Assembly: GCA_023416995.1 (NCBI GenBank) | Contig: JAEZGI010000024.1 | Location: forward strand, 1 to 55,428 | Origin: Bacteroidota bacterium | Lineage (GTDB): Bacteria > Bacteroidota > Bacteroidia > Chitinophagales > Chitinophagaceae | Direction of reading: 5' to 3' | Length of the DNA: 55,428 nucleotides | Part shown: piece after piece, positions 32,765 to 41,768 of the stretch | Numbering within the stretch: the first letter of the stretch is position 1 | How the letters are laid out: every line of letters begins with the position of its first letter | The notes under the pieces: generated by a model | What the model saw: the letters and a program-made list of their open reading frames with translations, nothing else | What the model was told of the DNA's origin: nothing | The model's database searches: none | Translations under genes and position numbers: made by a program

Positions 32765-35700
32765 ATGAATGTACATTGTTCCCTGCGACTGCGTTCGCTT
32801 CTGTATTTTCTCACACTGGTATTTTTTGTTCCATTGATTGGTTATAGCCAGGATGTAACCATAACCGGAACGGTGACCGACCAGACCACCAAAGTGGGAA
32901 TGCCGGAGGTATCCGTAACCCTGAAAGGCACTTCGGTGGGTACTACGACAAACGGTTCCGGTAGCTATTCCATCAATGTACCTGCTAACGGCGGTACGCT
33001 TGTTTTTACGATGATTGGATATGGCAGCCAGGAGATTGCTATTGCGGGCAAAACGGTAATCAATGTAGCAATGTCTACTGCTTCCAATAACATGGATGAG
33101 GTAGTTGTAATTGGTTACGGTACCGCATCAAAAAGAAAACTTACCGGCGCCGTAAGTTCAATCAAAGCAACCCAGCTTGAAAATGAAAACCCTTCAACTG
33201 TACAGGATGTATTACGTGGTAATGTTTCGGGTGTACAGGTGTCGTCTTCAACTTCAGCCAAAGGTGGGGGCGATCTTACAGTTCGTGGCCGCACCTCAAT
33301 TAATGCAGGCTATAGCCCGCTGATCGTACTGGATGGTGTGATTTACCAGGGTCAACTGGCGGATATCAATCCCAACGACATTGCAACCATCGATGTATTG
33401 AAAGATGCAAGTTCCGCCGCCGTGTTTGGGGCAAAGGCTGCTGCGGGCGTGGTGCTGGTCACCACCAAAAGAGGATCGGGAAGTAAACCAACCATCGCAC
33501 TGAATTCAAATATCGGTTTTGTTGATCTTGCTATGAACGAGCCTTTGTACGATGGCCCGGGATTCATTCGCTGGCGCACTGATGTACAGGAAAGCCGTTT
33601 TGTTACTACGCGTAAACCTTACCAGTTTGACGATCCGCGCACATTGCCATCTGATCTCCCTATAGCCGACTGGTTAAAATATGACAATTCTACCGGTGAT
33701 CCCGTAGACGTATGGCTAAACCGCCTGGGTCTGAAACCAATTGAAATCGAAAACTATAAAAAGGGAAAAACCATTGATTGGTATGATATGATGTTCCAAC
33801 GCGGACTGAGACAGGATCATACATTAAGCGTTTCCGGTAAAAAAGAAGACTTTACTTATTATATGTCTTTGGGTTATACCGATAACGAAGGCGTTATAGT
33901 TGGAGACAGGTTCAAAACCTTCAGAATGCGTGTTAACCTGGAAGCTAAGGTTGCAAAGTTTTTGAACGTAGGTCTGAATATGCAGTTTGCCGACCGCGAT
34001 GAAAGCCAGGTGCCGGTTAACTGGGGACAGATGGTTAACGCTTCGCCGTATGGTGAAATATATGATGCCGATGGTATTACCTTACGTGAGAGCCCTAATG
34101 ACGACCTCGGTAACAATGCAAATCCTTTCAATGATAACGTATATGTTAACCGGCTTCAGAAAAACAACACCTTTTTTGGTACGCTTTACGCGAAAGGCAA
34201 CCTGGGCTGGGGCTTCACGTACCAGGTGAACTTCACCCCGAATTTTGACTTTTACCGGTATTTCAACGGAGTATCAGCAAAACATCCAACATATCGTGTA
34301 AGAAGAGGTGTAGCTACCCGTACAACACAAACAACCTACAACTGGCAGATTGATAATATCCTCAACTGGGATAAGACATTTGGCGAACACCAGTTTAATG
34401 CAACCTTCCTGCTTAATGCAGAAAAGTTCCAGTCATGGAGGGAACAAATGGACAACGAAGGGTTTGATCCAAGTGATGTGTTGAGTTATCACAACATGGG
34501 TGCCGGTATTAAACCAATCCTGTCTACCGATGATCAGAAAAGCACCGGCGATGCTTTGATGGGCAGGTTGAATTATACTTTCAAAGGCAGGTATAATTTA
34601 CAGGGCATTGTGAGACGTGACGGTTATTCTGCATTTGGTTTGCAAAATCCCCGGGGAACATTTGGTTCAGTTGGTGTTGCCTGGACCTTCTCCGAAGAAA
34701 AGTTTTTCCCTGCCAGCAACTGGTTCAGTCACGGTAAGATCCGCGCTTCTTATGGTACAAACGGAAACCGCGATATTGGTCGCTATACTGCGCTATCGGA
34801 TCTCACCTCAGGTAAATACCAATACATTTCTCCGGCAGGTGTAATCGTTCCGGTCTCACAACTTTGGGTGAACCGGATGCAAAACGATCAGCTGCAATGG
34901 GAAAAAACCGCGGCTACCAATTTTGGGATTGATCTCGGTTTTTTAAATAACCGTTTGACCGCATCTATTGATGTTTATGACAAACAAACCAAGGACCTGT
35001 TGATACTCCGCGCGCTTCCTACTATGGCAGGCTTCGATAACGTGATGTTTAACCTTGGTGGCGTAGAGAACCGCGGTATGGAAATTACGATCAACAGCAC
35101 CAACGTACAATCTAAAAATCTTGTCTGGCGTACCAGCTTCAACTTCTGGTTGAACAGGAACAAGATCAAAAGACTGTACGGTCCTGTGAATGTATATGAT
35201 GCCAATGGTAATGTGACCGGCACACGTGAGTACGATGATATTAACAATAAATGGTTCCTCGGACGTGATATCGCAGTTGTGTGGGATCAACGCGTGCTGG
35301 GTGTATGGCAGGAAAGTGAAAAAGCTGATGCCGCGAGGTACGGGGTATTCCCGGGCGACTTCAAAGTGGAAGACGTGAATAATGATGGTAAGTATACAAA
35401 CGATGACAGGCAATTTCTCGGGTATACAACACCGCGATACAACTGGAATCTCCGGAACGAATTCAACATCTACAAAAACTTTGACTTTAGTTTTATGATG
35501 TATGCCGTTTGGGGACAAATGGCTTCCTACAACCAGGCAAAAAACAACAGTGGTTTTCAGGACAGGCAGAACTCTTATATACTTCCTTACTGGACGCCTG
35601 ACAACCCAATTAACGATGCGGCCCGGCTGTACTCAAGTAATGGCGGTGCAAACTTTAGTGTATACCGCAAACAGTCGTTCATCAGGTTAAGCACCGTTGC

Positions 35701-35878
35701 ATTGAGTTATAATGTACCAAGAGCCATAATACAAAAAGCAAAGTTTCAGAGTGTTCGTATATATGCTAACGTTAATAACGCTGGTATATATCAGCCTGAC
35801 TGGACCTTCTGGGATGCAGAGTATGGCAACACACCGCCTCCGAGAACTTACACCCTGGGAATTAACGTAACACTTTAA
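32765..35878 (+). CDS. SusC/RagA-type TonB-dependent outer-membrane importer
   Basis: The 1037-residue importer has a signal peptide (to about 29, ending GYSQ), a carboxypeptidase-regulatory-like domain (30-105), a TonB-box/plug region (MDEVVVIGYGTASKRKLTG at 110-128, plug to about 235) and a 22-strand-type barrel ending in TYTLGINVTL. It works with SusD as a lidded transporter driven by TonB. It has no N-terminal STN domain, so it is not linked to an anti-sigma factor; regulation is more likely through LacI. The ATG at 32765 gives a better signal peptide than the one at 32732. The susD gene begins 18 bases after its stop. Confidence 0.95.
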   Translation: MNVHCSLRLRSLLYFLTLVFFVPLIGYSQDVTITGTVTDQTTKVGMPEVSVTLKGTSVGTTTNGSGSYSINVPANGGTLVFTMIGYGSQEIAIAGKTVINVAMSTASNNMDEVVVIGYGTASKRKLTGAVSSIKATQLENENPSTVQDVLRGNVSGVQVSSSTSAKGGGDLTVRGRTSINAGYSPLIVLDGVIYQGQLADINPNDIATIDVLKDASSAAVFGAKAAAGVVLVTTKRGSGSKPTIALNSNIGFVDLAMNEPLYDGPGFIRWRTDVQESRFVTTRKPYQFDDPRTLPSDLPIADWLKYDNSTGDPVDVWLNRLGLKPIEIENYKKGKTIDWYDMMFQRGLRQDHTLSVSGKKEDFTYYMSLGYTDNEGVIVGDRFKTFRMRVNLEAKVAKFLNVGLNMQFADRDESQVPVNWGQMVNASPYGEIYDADGITLRESPNDDLGNNANPFNDNVYVNRLQKNNTFFGTLYAKGNLGWGFTYQVNFTPNFDFYRYFNGVSAKHPTYRVRRGVATRTTQTTYNWQIDNILNWDKTFGEHQFNATFLLNAEKFQSWREQMDNEGFDPSDVLSYHNMGAGIKPILSTDDQKSTGDALMGRLNYTFKGRYNLQGIVRRDGYSAFGLQNPRGTFGSVGVAWTFSEEKFFPASNWFSHGKIRASYGTNGNRDIGRYTALSDLTSGKYQYISPAGVIVPVSQLWVNRMQNDQLQWEKTAATNFGIDLGFLNNRLTASIDVYDKQTKDLLILRALPTMAGFDNVMFNLGGVENRGMEITINSTNVQSKNLVWRTSFNFWLNRNKIKRLYGPVNVYDANGNVTGTREYDDINNKWFLGRDIAVVWDQRVLGVWQESEKADAARYGVFPGDFKVEDVNNDGKYTNDDRQFLGYTTPRYNWNLRNEFNIYKNFDFSFMMYAVWGQMASYNQAKNNSGFQDRQNSYILPYWTPDNPINDAARLYSSNGGANFSVYRKQSFIRLSTVALSYNVPRAIIQKAKFQSVRIYANVNNAGIYQPDWTFWDAEYGNTPPPRTYTLGINVTL

Positions 35879-35896
35879 TTTGTCAAACCAAGCGAT

Positions 35897-37729
35897 ATGA
35901 TAAGTTTCAAAAAATTTGCGATATATACAATTTCTGCTGCGCTTGTAATTGGTGCAACGGGTTGTAAAAAAGACTGGCTGAAGCCTGAGCCCTTATCTTT
36001 CTATTCACCTGGTAATGCATATATAGATGCAGCAGGTTTTCGTGCGGCATTGGTAGCCTGCGCCAGGAACGCGCGGATAGAATATTATGGTGACAATCCT
36101 CCTATCCTGACAGAGATGGTGTTTTCAGAAGTTACTGTTGAGGGTACAACAGATAAAAGTGGTCCTGCACAGGATCTTAACCTGCTTATCACTCCTGATG
36201 CTGCGGCTGCATTTGATGATGCCGACCACGCGAGGCTTCAGTTTTACTGGCGCGAAGGTTATCGCGGGATCCGTTATGCAAATACGGTGATCACCCGGAT
36301 AGATGATGCGACCTGGAAGAGCGAAGCTGAGCGTAATCTTGTATTGGGTTCCGCATTATTTCACCGCGCGTTAAGATATTACCGCCTTACACACCAGTTT
36401 GGTGATGTACCTGCAGTGATGTCGGAGCCGATGGAACCCAAACTGGATTATCTCACGACAAAAAGAGAGGTGATCCTGGAGCGAATGAAAAAAGACCTTG
36501 AATTTGCCGAGCAGTGGGCGAGCGATGCAGTGAATAAAGGTGAGGTAACAAAAGGTGCCATTCAGCACCTGCTCACTAAGGTGAATCTTGCGCTGGGTTT
36601 ATTTGATGATGCTATCGCATCTTCCACACGCCTTATTAACACCGGCCCTTATTCACTGATGCGGCAACCGTTCGGGTCTACCAAGAAAAATGTGATCTGG
36701 GATCTTCACCGTCCCGAGAACAAAACAATTGGCGAGAATAAAGAAGGTCTGTTTTATATCATTGATCGTTTTGGCGATGGTCAGTTTGACGGTGGTATGC
36801 GCATCATGCGCCAGGCCGTACCTTATTGGGGCAATACTATCAATACGCCATCTGGTAGAAAAGGAACAAACGACGCAGCTACCGCCACAGTTATCCCTGA
36901 CTTCTTTTCGCAATCAAATCTCTACGGACGTGGTATAGGACGTGCGCGTCCAACCAATTACAGCCAGTATGAGCTCTGGACCGACCCCAATGATCTGCGT
37001 CATGCTGAAGGTAACTGGATGGATATGGAAGACCTGCTTTATAACGAACCACAACTCAAAGTCAATAATGATCCCTGGTATCTCAAGAATGTCCAGATGC
37101 GGAACGCATCCGGTGGCTTATTAACTACCGACAGTATCCGTTGCTATTTCGGATGGCCGCATTATAAAGTGTTTATCCCTGACCAGGAAAATACTCCGAT
37201 GCAGGGCGGACATACGGATTGGTATGTGTTCCGTTTGGCGGAAACTTATCTCCTGAGGGCAGAAGCATATTTCTGGAAAGGTGAGGCCGCACTTGCAGCA
37301 GCTGATATCAATGCAGTCAGAACACGTGCAGAGTGCGCTGAAATAAATGCCGGAGACGTTAATATTGGTACCATTCTCGATGAAAGAGCACGTGAGTTGT
37401 TTTATGAAGAACCACGTAAAACAGAACTTACCCGTATCTCTTATATTTTTGCGATGACCGGCAAGACCGCTGAAAATGGCAAAACCTACACGCTGAATAA
37501 TTTTTCAGACAACAACTATTTCTATGACAGGATCATGGCCAGGAATAACTTCTACCGCGAAGGACTGGTCACCAACCACGGCGATAAATACACTATCAGT
37601 CCTTACCATGTTTTATGGCCCGTACCTTCTAACGCCATCCAGGCGAATAGTAATGGTATCATCAACCAAAACAAAGGTTACAGCGGATATGAGCGTTATT
37701 CTCCGCCATTGACCCAGATACCTGAATAA
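35897..37729 (+). CDS. SusD/RagB-type surface glycan-binding lipoprotein
   Basis: The 610-residue lipoprotein has a signal ending at Cys23 (GATGCKKDW), a SusD-like N-terminal domain (TPR-like helices; QFYWREGYRGIRYANTVI) and the RagB/SusD C-terminal domain (VFRLAETYLLRAEAYFWKG, then ADINAVRTRAEC). It forms the lid of the SusC transporter. Its ligand cannot be read from sequence. It ends before a strong terminator at 37748-37777, so susC-susD is a separate transcript from the SDR gene unless read-through occurs. Confidence 0.95.
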   Translation: MISFKKFAIYTISAALVIGATGCKKDWLKPEPLSFYSPGNAYIDAAGFRAALVACARNARIEYYGDNPPILTEMVFSEVTVEGTTDKSGPAQDLNLLITPDAAAAFDDADHARLQFYWREGYRGIRYANTVITRIDDATWKSEAERNLVLGSALFHRALRYYRLTHQFGDVPAVMSEPMEPKLDYLTTKREVILERMKKDLEFAEQWASDAVNKGEVTKGAIQHLLTKVNLALGLFDDAIASSTRLINTGPYSLMRQPFGSTKKNVIWDLHRPENKTIGENKEGLFYIIDRFGDGQFDGGMRIMRQAVPYWGNTINTPSGRKGTNDAATATVIPDFFSQSNLYGRGIGRARPTNYSQYELWTDPNDLRHAEGNWMDMEDLLYNEPQLKVNNDPWYLKNVQMRNASGGLLTTDSIRCYFGWPHYKVFIPDQENTPMQGGHTDWYVFRLAETYLLRAEAYFWKGEAALAAADINAVRTRAECAEINAGDVNIGTILDERARELFYEEPRKTELTRISYIFAMTGKTAENGKTYTLNNFSDNNYFYDRIMARNNFYREGLVTNHGDKYTISPYHVLWPVPSNAIQANSNGIINQNKGYSGYERYSPPLTQIPE

Positions 37730-37747
37730 TTTTTTGACCATATTGTG

Positions 37748-37777
37748 AAACCCGCTGGTTAAGGCCGGCGGGTTTTG
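37748..37777 (+). terminator. Terminator after susD
   Basis: AAACCCGCTGG (37748-37758) pairs with CCGGCGGGTTT (37765-37775) over eleven bases (one T-G pair) with loop TTAAGG, then TTTTG. Confidence 0.9.
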
Positions 37778-37862
37778 CATGTGTTTATAAAGTAGTTCTT
37801 CCGATTCTGCCTAATCACTTGTATTTTTAAGGCTGCACTTCCATCCTGTGCATAAATGAGCT

Positions 37863-38624
37863 ATGATGAAAAATATATTCTCTCTTTCGGGTAAAACGGT
37901 GGTTGTTACCGGTGGTGGCTCCGGCCTGGGGCTTGCTATTACAACGTCGATGATTGAGGCAGGTGCCAGGGTGGTAATGGTCGGTCGCCGCGAAGACGTG
38001 CTGAAAAGCGCTGTTGCCACACTTGGATCAAACGCTTCTTATAAAATTTTTGATATTGCCGATCTGCCAAAGGTTCCTCAATTTGTAAAAGAAGTTGAGC
38101 AGGAATACGGTCAGATAGATGTACTGGTTAACAATGCCGGTATCAACATGAAAAAAGATTTCCTCGAAGTAACGGATGCGGATTTTGAGACGGTAATACG
38201 TACGAATCAACAGGCAACGTTCGCGCTTAGCCGTGAGTTTTCAAGAAATATGGTTGAAAGGGGAAATGGCTCTATAATCCTGATCAGCTCGATGGCTGCT
38301 AAATATGGAATCCCGAAAGTGATTTCCTATACTGCGGCAAAATCTGCTATTGAAGGAATGACCCGGGCAATGGCCGTTGATCTTTCGCCGCTTGGCATAA
38401 GAGTAAATTGTATCGCTCCCGGATTTATAGAAACAGATATGTCAGCGAAAGCGCTGAACAACGATCCGCAGCGTAAAGCGAAGGTACTTGGCCGCACTCC
38501 GCTTGGTTATCTTGGCAAACCCGAAGATGTAGGTTATGCAGCAGTATATCTCGCTTCTGACGCCGCAAAATATATAACAGGTGTTATTCTCACCGTTGAT
38601 GGTGGAAACAGCATTGGCTTCTAA
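37863..38624 (+). CDS. SDR oxidoreductase, possibly D-mannonate/fructuronate reductase type
   Basis: The 253-residue classical short-chain dehydrogenase has the cofactor loop TGGGSGLG (16-23), NNAG, the Tyr156-x-x-x-Lys160 pair in SYTAAKSAI and PGFIETDM. An Arg-rich stretch (VGRRED) after the second beta strand suggests NADP(H) use, although this is only a hint. It starts ten bases upstream of the uxuA start, so fructuronate to mannonate reduction is the most likely step (filling the place of UxuB). Alternative SDR activities on other sugar acids are possible. A second ATG is at 37866. Confidence 0.85.
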   Translation: MMKNIFSLSGKTVVVTGGGSGLGLAITTSMIEAGARVVMVGRREDVLKSAVATLGSNASYKIFDIADLPKVPQFVKEVEQEYGQIDVLVNNAGINMKKDFLEVTDADFETVIRTNQQATFALSREFSRNMVERGNGSIILISSMAAKYGIPKVISYTAAKSAIEGMTRAMAVDLSPLGIRVNCIAPGFIETDMSAKALNNDPQRKAKVLGRTPLGYLGKPEDVGYAAVYLASDAAKYITGVILTVDGGNSIGF

Positions 38625-38634
38625 TTAGACAACT

Positions 38635-39810
38635 ATGAAAACTCATCCTTTACTGGAAACATGGCGTTGGTATGGACCCGCTGATACGGTAACGCTTGCG
38701 GATATCAGGCAGGCGGGCGCAGAAGGTGTCGTCTCTGCGATGCATCACATCCCCCACGGCCAGCTTTGGCCGATGGCTGATCTGGAAGAAAGAAAATCCC
38801 TGATAGAAAAATCCGGACTGAAATGGTCGGTCGTTGAGAGTATTCCTGTTCATGAAAATATAAAAACGAGGACGGGAAACTATGCCGATCTCCTCGAAAC
38901 TTATCGCCAGAATCTTAGAAACGTTGCAAAGGTTGGTGTTAAGACAGTCTGCTACAACTTTATGCCGGTGCTTGACTGGACTCGTACCGATCTCTTTTAT
39001 CCAATGCCCGAAGGCTCTAAAGCATTAAGATTTGATTGGACGGATCTGGCCGTTTTTGATGTGTTTATTTTGAAACGGTCAGGTGCGGAAAAGGATTATA
39101 CGCCCGCCCAACTTAATGATGCTAAAAAACGCTTTGAAACGGCCAGTAACAAGTACATCGATACGCTCAGCGAAAATATCCTGATGGGGGTGCCTGGTGA
39201 AGCAAGCATAACACCCGAAGCGCTGATTACCAGCATCGATATCTATACCGAATTAGGAGGCGATGGCTTACGCGAAAATCTCGCATACTTTCTTAACGCC
39301 ATAATGGAAACCTGCGAAGAAACGGGCATCCGCATGACCATCCACCCGGATGATCCACCCTTTGATATTCTCGGGCTGCCAAGAGTGATGAGCAATCAGC
39401 AGGATATGGAGTACATTCTCAAGGCGGTTGATCATCCCGCCAATGGTATTTGTTTTTGTACCGGTTCTCTGGGTGCAGGGATTCAAAATGATCTTCCCAG
39501 GATACTTAAGGCAGTGGGAGACCGGGTGTATTTCGTGCACCTGCGTAATACGCGCCGCGAGGCAGATGGCAGTTTCTACGAGGCGGCTCACCTGGATGGT
39601 GATACGGATATGTTTGAAGTAATGAAAGAGTTGCTGAACATCCAGTCGCGACGCACAGAGCCCATTCCTTTTCGCCCGGATCACGGTCACCAGATGCTGG
39701 ACGATCTGCAAAAAACAACGGCCCCTGGTTATTCCGCAATTGGCCGGTTACGCGGACTTGCAGAATTGCGTGGACTTGCACATGGAATTACCAGGTCAAC
39801 CGGAAAATAA
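38635..39810 (+). CDS. uxuA: D-mannonate dehydratase
   Basis: The 391-residue enzyme turns D-mannonate into 2-keto-3-deoxygluconate, the step after fructuronate reduction in glucuronate breakdown. It has the UxuA start TWRWYGPADTVTLADIRQAG, then VVSAMHHIPHGQLW, the GVKTVCYNFMPVLDWTRTDL core and the C-terminal metal- and substrate-binding motifs MTIHPDDPP, FCTGSLGAG, VYFVHLRNT and RPDHGHQML. Length is normal. It follows the SDR by ten bases. The KDG it makes can be used by the DgoK and aldolase genes upstream. Confidence 0.95.
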   Translation: MKTHPLLETWRWYGPADTVTLADIRQAGAEGVVSAMHHIPHGQLWPMADLEERKSLIEKSGLKWSVVESIPVHENIKTRTGNYADLLETYRQNLRNVAKVGVKTVCYNFMPVLDWTRTDLFYPMPEGSKALRFDWTDLAVFDVFILKRSGAEKDYTPAQLNDAKKRFETASNKYIDTLSENILMGVPGEASITPEALITSIDIYTELGGDGLRENLAYFLNAIMETCEETGIRMTIHPDDPPFDILGLPRVMSNQQDMEYILKAVDHPANGICFCTGSLGAGIQNDLPRILKAVGDRVYFVHLRNTRREADGSFYEAAHLDGDTDMFEVMKELLNIQSRRTEPIPFRPDHGHQMLDDLQKTTAPGYSAIGRLRGLAELRGLAHGITRSTGK

Positions 39811-39861
39811 TAAAACGCTGGTCGGACTTTTGCTTAAACTCAGGCAATAAACTCCTGTAGG

Positions 39862-41133
39862 ATGAGTATTGCATTTCCAACGATTTCATGGGCCAACGGC
39901 TCCAATATTTACGAGGTCAACTTACGGCAATATACACGCGAAGGCACTTTCGCTGCCTTTCTCGAACACATTCCGCGTTTGCGTGACATGGGTGTTGATA
40001 TGCTTTGGTTTATGCCTGTAACGCCCATCAGCGAAGTAAAGCGGCAGGGATCGCTTGGCAGCTACTACGCAGCAAGCTCCTACACAAAAATCGATGCAGC
40101 CTATGGTACAGACGAAGAATTTCGAAACCTGGTCAGCCTGGCTCAACAACACGGCATGAAGGTGCTGATCGACTGGGTGGCGAATCATACCGGTTATGAT
40201 CATGAATGGACCAAAACAAATCCTGAATATTTCCGGAAAGACAGTGAAAGAAATTTTACCGAAATATACGGCTGGGAAGATGTGATCGACCTCGATTACG
40301 AAGTGCCCGAACTACGAAAAGCAATGATCAACTGCATGAAATATTGGGTTAACGAATTCAATATTGACGGCTTTCGTTGTGATATGGCGCGTACGGTACC
40401 GGTTGATTTTTGGGTAGAGGCGAGAAATGCCTGTGATAATATCAAACCATTGTTCTGGTTGGCTGAATGTGAAATAGTGAGCTACCATGAAGCATTTGAT
40501 GTGACCTACGGATGGGAAGTGATGCGTGCCTGCGACAAATATTTCAAAGGCGAATTGCCATTCTCAGACATCAGCGAAGCGCTTTTAAAATATACTTATT
40601 ACCCCATTGGCTCAAGAAAACTCTTATTCACTTCCAATCACGATGAAAATTCGTACTGGGGAACTGAATATGAAAAATACGGTGTTGCGGCAAAAGCAAT
40701 GGCTGTGTTCAGTTGCACGTTTCCCGGGATCCCGCTGATTTACTCGGGACAGGAAAAACCGAATCTCCGGAGACTTGCATTTTTTGAGAAGGATCATATC
40801 GACTGGGAGGGTAAGGTTGAATTACACGATTTCTACAGGCAGTTACTAGCTTTGAGAAAAACAAACAAGGCCCTGCAACAGGATGCGTCCGTTTTATTGC
40901 TGAAACCGGCCCAAACAGAGGTTTTGGCTTACCTGTGCCGAAGAGAAAAGGATCGTGTGTTGGTAATTTTAAATCTTGCAAAAGAAGAAAGGCGGGTTGA
41001 GATTGAACATCCTGCCATCATCGGTTCTTACAATAAATTATTTGAGAACAACCAGGTCACCTTATCACGAAGCGTGCAGTTCAACATGCCTGCAGGTGAT
41101 TACCAGGTGTTGTATTCAACCGACAGTGCCTAA
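39862..41133 (+). CDS. Cytoplasmic GH13 (alpha-amylase family) enzyme
   Basis: The 423-residue enzyme has no signal peptide and contains the GH13 conserved regions: nucleophile Asp174 in GFRCDMA, acid/base Glu202 in WLAECE and Asp261 in TSNHDEN, with an early DWVANHTGYDHEW segment. It lacks a large C-terminal domain, so it is a short single-unit glucosidase or amylase. It might hydrolyse small alpha-glucosides that enter the cell. It follows uxuA by about 50 bases and may be the last gene of the locus. Confidence 0.92.
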   Translation: MSIAFPTISWANGSNIYEVNLRQYTREGTFAAFLEHIPRLRDMGVDMLWFMPVTPISEVKRQGSLGSYYAASSYTKIDAAYGTDEEFRNLVSLAQQHGMKVLIDWVANHTGYDHEWTKTNPEYFRKDSERNFTEIYGWEDVIDLDYEVPELRKAMINCMKYWVNEFNIDGFRCDMARTVPVDFWVEARNACDNIKPLFWLAECEIVSYHEAFDVTYGWEVMRACDKYFKGELPFSDISEALLKYTYYPIGSRKLLFTSNHDENSYWGTEYEKYGVAAKAMAVFSCTFPGIPLIYSGQEKPNLRRLAFFEKDHIDWEGKVELHDFYRQLLALRKTNKALQQDASVLLLKPAQTEVLAYLCRREKDRVLVILNLAKEERRVEIEHPAIIGSYNKLFENNQVTLSRSVQFNMPAGDYQVLYSTDSA

Positions 41134-41191
41134 GACAGCCTCGCCCTTTGATTGGGTACAGGCATCAGCGGCAACAAGGTTTAAAACACGA

Positions 41192-41217
41192 AGAGTGCGG
41201 TTGGACAACCACACTCT
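41192..41217 (-). terminator. Hairpin downstream of the DUF1328 gene
   Basis: AGAGTGCGGTTG (41192-41203) and CAACCACACTCT (41206-41217) form a twelve-pair stem with one wobble in the minus-strand RNA. A weak T-run (GTTTT) follows on that strand, so it suits the minus gene. Confidence 0.6.
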
Positions 41218-41243
41218 CGTATCTGTAAAATATTGGATAAAAA

Positions 41244-41414
41244 CTACGGTGCTTTTCTGCTCCATCCGCCTCCGATAAGGGAGAGCAGAAACAGAACGAT
41301 GAAAATATAAAACAAAATTTTTGCGATACCAGCGGCTCCTGCGGCAATACCGCCGAATCCGAAAATTGCAGCTATAATAGCTATAACGAGAAAGATCAGT
41401 GTCCAACGTAACAT
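41244..41414 (-). CDS. Small DUF1328/YtjA-like membrane protein
   Basis: This 56-residue gene was found by reading the minus strand. It starts MLRWTLIFLVIAIIAAIF, followed by GFGGIAAGAAGIAKILF and a C-terminal hydrophobic stretch ending GGGWSRKAP. Two hydrophobic helices and the Trp near the start match DUF1328 proteins (YtjA-like small inner-membrane proteins). Their role is unknown, but they are common in stress and envelope contexts. It is 39 bases downstream of the small gene at 41454. Confidence 0.85.
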   Translation of the reverse strand: MLRWTLIFLVIAIIAAIFGFGGIAAGAAGIAKILFYIFIVLFLLSLIGGGWSRKAP

Positions 41415-41453
41415 AATCAAGAATTTTTAGTGGTGATTAAATGGATTAAACGT

Positions 41454-41651
41454 TTATAGCGGATCGTATTTTTTGCACCTTAAATAAGGTATTTGTTCCA
41501 CAGGCAGATCCCAGTTATTAAAAACACGTTTTTCACTTGATTTTGCAGGGTTCGGAATCGGTTTCAGGATTGTATTGTTGATCAACTCGTCCACTTCGCG
41601 TGCTCTGAGGGCGCGTAGGGTCGTGGCTGATTTAACATACTTGATTTTCAT
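41454..41651 (-). CDS. Small unknown protein (65 residues)
   Basis: The reading frame starts MKIKYVKSATTLRALRARE and ends LRCKKYDPL. It is basic, has no signal peptide and no recognised domain. It is plausibly real, since it is a free-standing frame with no gene opposite, next to another small minus-strand gene. Support is limited to length, composition and position. Confidence 0.5.
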   Translation of the reverse strand: MKIKYVKSATTLRALRAREVDELINNTILKPIPNPAKSSEKRVFNNWDLPVEQIPYLRCKKYDPL

Positions 41652-41768
41652 ATTTCGCTTTTAACTGAATTATAAAAATTCAATGCCACCGTTGCAGGAT
41701 GCTATTTCAGGCTTACTGAGGAATTATATACCTGCTTGTGGACGCTCCGGGCTTCAAACTGGGGAATT

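Noticed and set aside
34943..35518. Open frame of 191 codons opposite susC
   Set aside because: Antisense to the SusC barrel with low-complexity Val/Ile-rich translation and no promoter.
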